A stretch of DNA of 64,000 nucleotides, taken from Pseudomonas monsensis (GTDB taxonomy: Bacteria; Pseudomonadota; Gammaproteobacteria; Pseudomonadales; Pseudomonadaceae). Positions 62,025 to 64,000 of the stretch are shown in pieces. Where the stretch lies: the NCBI RefSeq assembly GCF_014268495.2, contig NZ_CP077087.1:5165001-5229000 (forward strand), written 5' to 3'. Both the position numbers and the translations under genes were made by a program. The first letter of the stretch is position 1; every line of letters starts with the position of its first letter. The notes beneath the pieces were generated by a model. It did not search any database and was not told where the DNA came from. It saw only the letters and a list, made by a program, of their open reading frames with translations.

Positions 62025-62697
62025 CACGCCCCTCGGCCAAGCGGTAACCCACGCCGTGCACGGTATGCAGCAATGGTTTTTCGAACGGTTTGTCGATCAC
62101 CTGACGCAATTGGTGGACGTGGCTGCGCAGGCTGTCGCTGTCCGGGCAATCATCGCCCCACAGCGCTTCTTCGAGAATTTCCCGCCGCAGCACGTGCGGG
62201 CTCTTCTGCATCAACACCGCCAGCAACTTGAGGCCGACCGGGTTGAGCTTGAGCAGTTTGCCTTCGCGGGTCACTTCCAGGGTGTCGAGGTCGTAGTTCA
62301 GATCGCCGACCTGCAACGCCCGGCGACCACCGCCCTGGGTGCGGCGCATCACCGCCTCGACCCGTGCCGCCAGTTCGGACAGGGCGAACGGTTTGACCAG
62401 GTAATCGTCGGCGCCGGACTTGAAACCCTGCAAGCGGTCGTCGAGTTGATCGCGAGCGGTGAGCATGATCACCGGCGTGTCACGACGGGCGTCTTCACGC
62501 AGGCGCTTGCACAGGGTGTAGCCATCAATGCCCGGCAGCATGATATCGAGCACGATCAGGTCGTAATGTTCGGTGGCAGCCAGATGCAGGCCCGACAGAC
62601 CGTCCTGGGCACAATCGACTGTGTAGCCTTTGAGCCCCAGATAATCGGCCAGATTGGCCAGGATGTCGCGGTTGTCTTCGACCAATAGAATTCGCAT
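62014..62697 (-). CDS. colR: response regulator ColR
   Basis: 227 residues from ATG 62697, with a strong GGAGGAGGT site; a GTG two codons upstream is less likely. OmpR family: receiver with LLVEDNRDIL, phospho-acceptor in LIVLDIMLPGIDG, and KPFALSELAARVEA. The winged helix at the C-terminus has LLAVLMQKSPHVLRREILEE and DSLRSHVHQLRQVIDKPF. It controls outer-membrane and LPS functions; likely local targets are the methyltransferase/wapQ operon and the divergent LTA-synthase-like gene. Confidence 0.93.
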   Translation of the reverse strand: MRILLVEDNRDILANLADYLGLKGYTVDCAQDGLSGLHLAATEHYDLIVLDIMLPGIDGYTLCKRLREDARRDTPVIMLTARDQLDDRLQGFKSGADDYLVKPFALSELAARVEAVMRRTQGGGRRALQVGDLNYDLDTLEVTREGKLLKLNPVGLKLLAVLMQKSPHVLRREILEEALWGDDCPDSDSLRSHVHQLRQVIDKPFEKPLLHTVHGVGYRLAEGRDGV

Positions 62698-62814
62698 GGG
62701 CACCTCCTCCGTACACAGTAACGGCCGTCATGGCCCGCGCAGCTTAAGGCCAGATTCTCCCCAGAGCTAGGGTTGAGCGTTTCGCGACTCAACTCTCTCG
62801 AGCATATTCAAGTC

Positions 62815-62830
62815 TTAACAAATTTTTCAC
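62815..62830 (+). promoter_or_regulatory. candidate ColR box before the LTA-synthase-like gene
   Basis: TTAACAAATTTTTCAC lies 68 bases before ATG 62898 and about 118 bases from colR on the other side. The AC-N3-TTTTTCAC core recurs at 60657-60673. Confidence 0.55.
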
Positions 62831-62897
62831 TATAGGTTCACAACCTGGCGACAGTGACGCCGCGACACTCCCGCGCCATCGTAAAAGGAAGCAGACT

Positions 62898-64000
62898 ATG
62901 GATTTTTTCAAGACGGCGCCCCTGCGCCTGCTGCTGTTGATTACCGGCGCCTGGCTGCTGATTTTTTTTCTGACCCGGACCATTCTGCTCCTGACTCATC
63001 TGGATGAGGCCGGTGGCGTTGCCCTGTCGGTGTTCGGCATTGGTTTGCTGTATGACCTGGGTTTCCTTGCCTATGCGGCGCTGCCGTTGGGCCTGTATCT
63101 GTTGCTGTGCCCACCGGCCTTGTGGCGCCGCCGCGGTCATCGCTGGTTCCTGCGAGGGCTGCTGACCGTCAGCCTGTTCGTCATGCTGTTCGTGTCGGTG
63201 GCCGAATGGCTGTTCTGGGACGAGTTCGGCGTGCGCTTCAACTTCATCGCCGTGGACTACCTGGTGTACTCCGATGAAGTGCTGAACAACGTGCTCGAGT
63301 CGTACCCGATCGGCACCCTGCTGAGCATTCTGGCGCTGCTGGCCATTGGCATCAGCTTCGCGTTGCGCAAGCCGTTCAATGCGGCGCTGAATGCGCCACT
63401 GCCGCCGTTGCGCAAACGCCTGCTCAATGCGCTGGCGCTGCTGCTGGTGACCGGTCTCAGTCTGCAACTGCTCAGCCAGGACGCACCGCGCGCCCAGGGC
63501 GGCAATGCCTACCAGAACGAACTGGCGAGCAACGGCCCTTATCAGTTCTTCGCGGCCTTTCGTAACAATGAGCTGGATTACAGCCAGTTCTACAGCAGCC
63601 GCTCGTCAGAAGAGGTGGCCCGGCAGATTCGCGCTGAACTGAACGAGCCCAACGCCCGCTTCATCGGTCAGGATCCGCAGGATATTCGCCGGGTGATCGA
63701 CAACCCCGGCACGGCACGCACGCCCAACATCGTGCTGGTGACCATCGAAAGCCTCAGCGCCAAGTACCTGGGCAGCAACGGTGACAAGCGCGATCTGACC
63801 CCGCACCTCGATGCGCTGCGCAAACAGAGCCTGTATTTCAATAATTTCTACGCCACCGGCACCCGTACCGACCGTGGCCTGGAAGCCATCACCCTGGCCA
63901 TTCCACCGACGCCGGGCCGCTCGATCGTCAAACGCATCGGCCGCGAAAGCGGGTTCGCCAGCCTGGGTCAGCAATTGAGTGCGGTAGGCTATGACAGCGT
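62898..64000 (+). CDS. LTA synthase-like sulfatase-family membrane protein (3' end cut by window)
   Basis: The first 367 residues are present, and the gene continues beyond the window. AAGGAA lies upstream of ATG. About five N-terminal membrane helices (for example LLLITGAWLLIFFLTRTILL and FVMLFVSVAEWLFW) precede an alkaline-phosphatase-like extracytoplasmic domain starting at PNIVLVTIESLSAKYLG. The candidate nucleophile Thr is in TGTRTDRGLEAI. The family includes LTA synthase, OpgB and phosphoethanolamine transferases; in a Gram-negative it may modify periplasmic glucans or lipids. The divergent ColR box suggests it belongs to the envelope-stress regulon, like the gene next to colR in P. putida as I recall. 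Confidence 0.85.
   Translation, partial: MDFFKTAPLRLLLLITGAWLLIFFLTRTILLLTHLDEAGGVALSVFGIGLLYDLGFLAYAALPLGLYLLLCPPALWRRRGHRWFLRGLLTVSLFVMLFVSVAEWLFWDEFGVRFNFIAVDYLVYSDEVLNNVLESYPIGTLLSILALLAIGISFALRKPFNAALNAPLPPLRKRLLNALALLLVTGLSLQLLSQDAPRAQGGNAYQNELASNGPYQFFAAFRNNELDYSQFYSSRSSEEVARQIRAELNEPNARFIGQDPQDIRRVIDNPGTARTPNIVLVTIESLSAKYLGSNGDKRDLTPHLDALRKQSLYFNNFYATGTRTDRGLEAITLAIPPTPGRSIVKRIGRESGFASLGQQLSAVGYDS

Overview
The window looks like a chromosomal segment of a fluorescent-group Pseudomonas. The evidence is high GC, Pseudomonas-type REP/REPIN intergenic repeats, a pobA/AraC pair, a colRS neighbourhood, and a gene order (argP, ACT protein, argO, sodB, bifA, imelysin cluster, mexVW-like pump, wapQ, methyltransferase, colS, colR) that I recall in much the same order in P. 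aeruginosa PA4363-PA4381. No rRNA, tRNA, CRISPR array, IS element or prophage was recognised.

1-12.8 kb is an insecticidal toxin-complex (Tc) locus. One TcB subunit is followed by three consecutive TcC subunits. The TcCs share the RHS cage sequence but end in three unrelated C-terminal regions of about 260-305 residues, which are the presumptive toxins; none resembles a toxin family I know. The second and third TcC share an almost identical 1.2 kb block. 12.9-17.7 kb holds a DctB/DctD (MifS/MifR)-type two-component system and an alpha-ketoglutarate-type MFS permease with a clear sigma-54 promoter and an upstream palindrome.

17.8-22 kb carries a four-fold-repeat membrane protein, a small secreted protein made of 14-residue repeats, a flavin-reductase-like protein, a small monooxygenase and an AraC regulator. 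22.06-22.89 kb is a non-coding array of six ~130 bp tandem units bounded by inverted REP-like ends. 22.9-30.3 kb is a minus-strand operon: an AruI-like 2-ketoarginine decarboxylase, an aldehyde dehydrogenase and a four-gene polyamine/opine-type ABC importer, with a divergent LysR gene.

31.5-43.6 kb is a set of metabolic and regulatory genes: an SDR protein, an atypical metallo-beta-lactamase-fold protein with its LysR neighbour, pobA with its AraC regulator and an MFS exporter, a double-Cache periplasmic protein, a coiled-coil membrane protein, an epimerase/dehydrogenase, and argP-ACT-argO. Between sodB and bifA (44.4-46.8 kb) there is a more AT-rich insertion. It carries a frameshifted effector-like gene, a tightly coupled small membrane protein that could be its immunity partner, and a remnant resembling DUF6124.

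49.0-54.4 kb encodes a periplasmic imelysin/di-haem/imelysin/DUF1513 cluster, probably for iron, with a palindromic operator-like site in front. An RND efflux adaptor and pump without an outer-membrane channel follow. 59-64 kb is the ColRS envelope-stress neighbourhood. The colS-encoded sensor keeps the metal-sensing residues described in P. putida. Two promoters, those of the methyltransferase/wapQ pair and of a divergent LTA-synthase-like gene that runs off the window, carry the same ColR-box-like motif at the same distance from their start codons.
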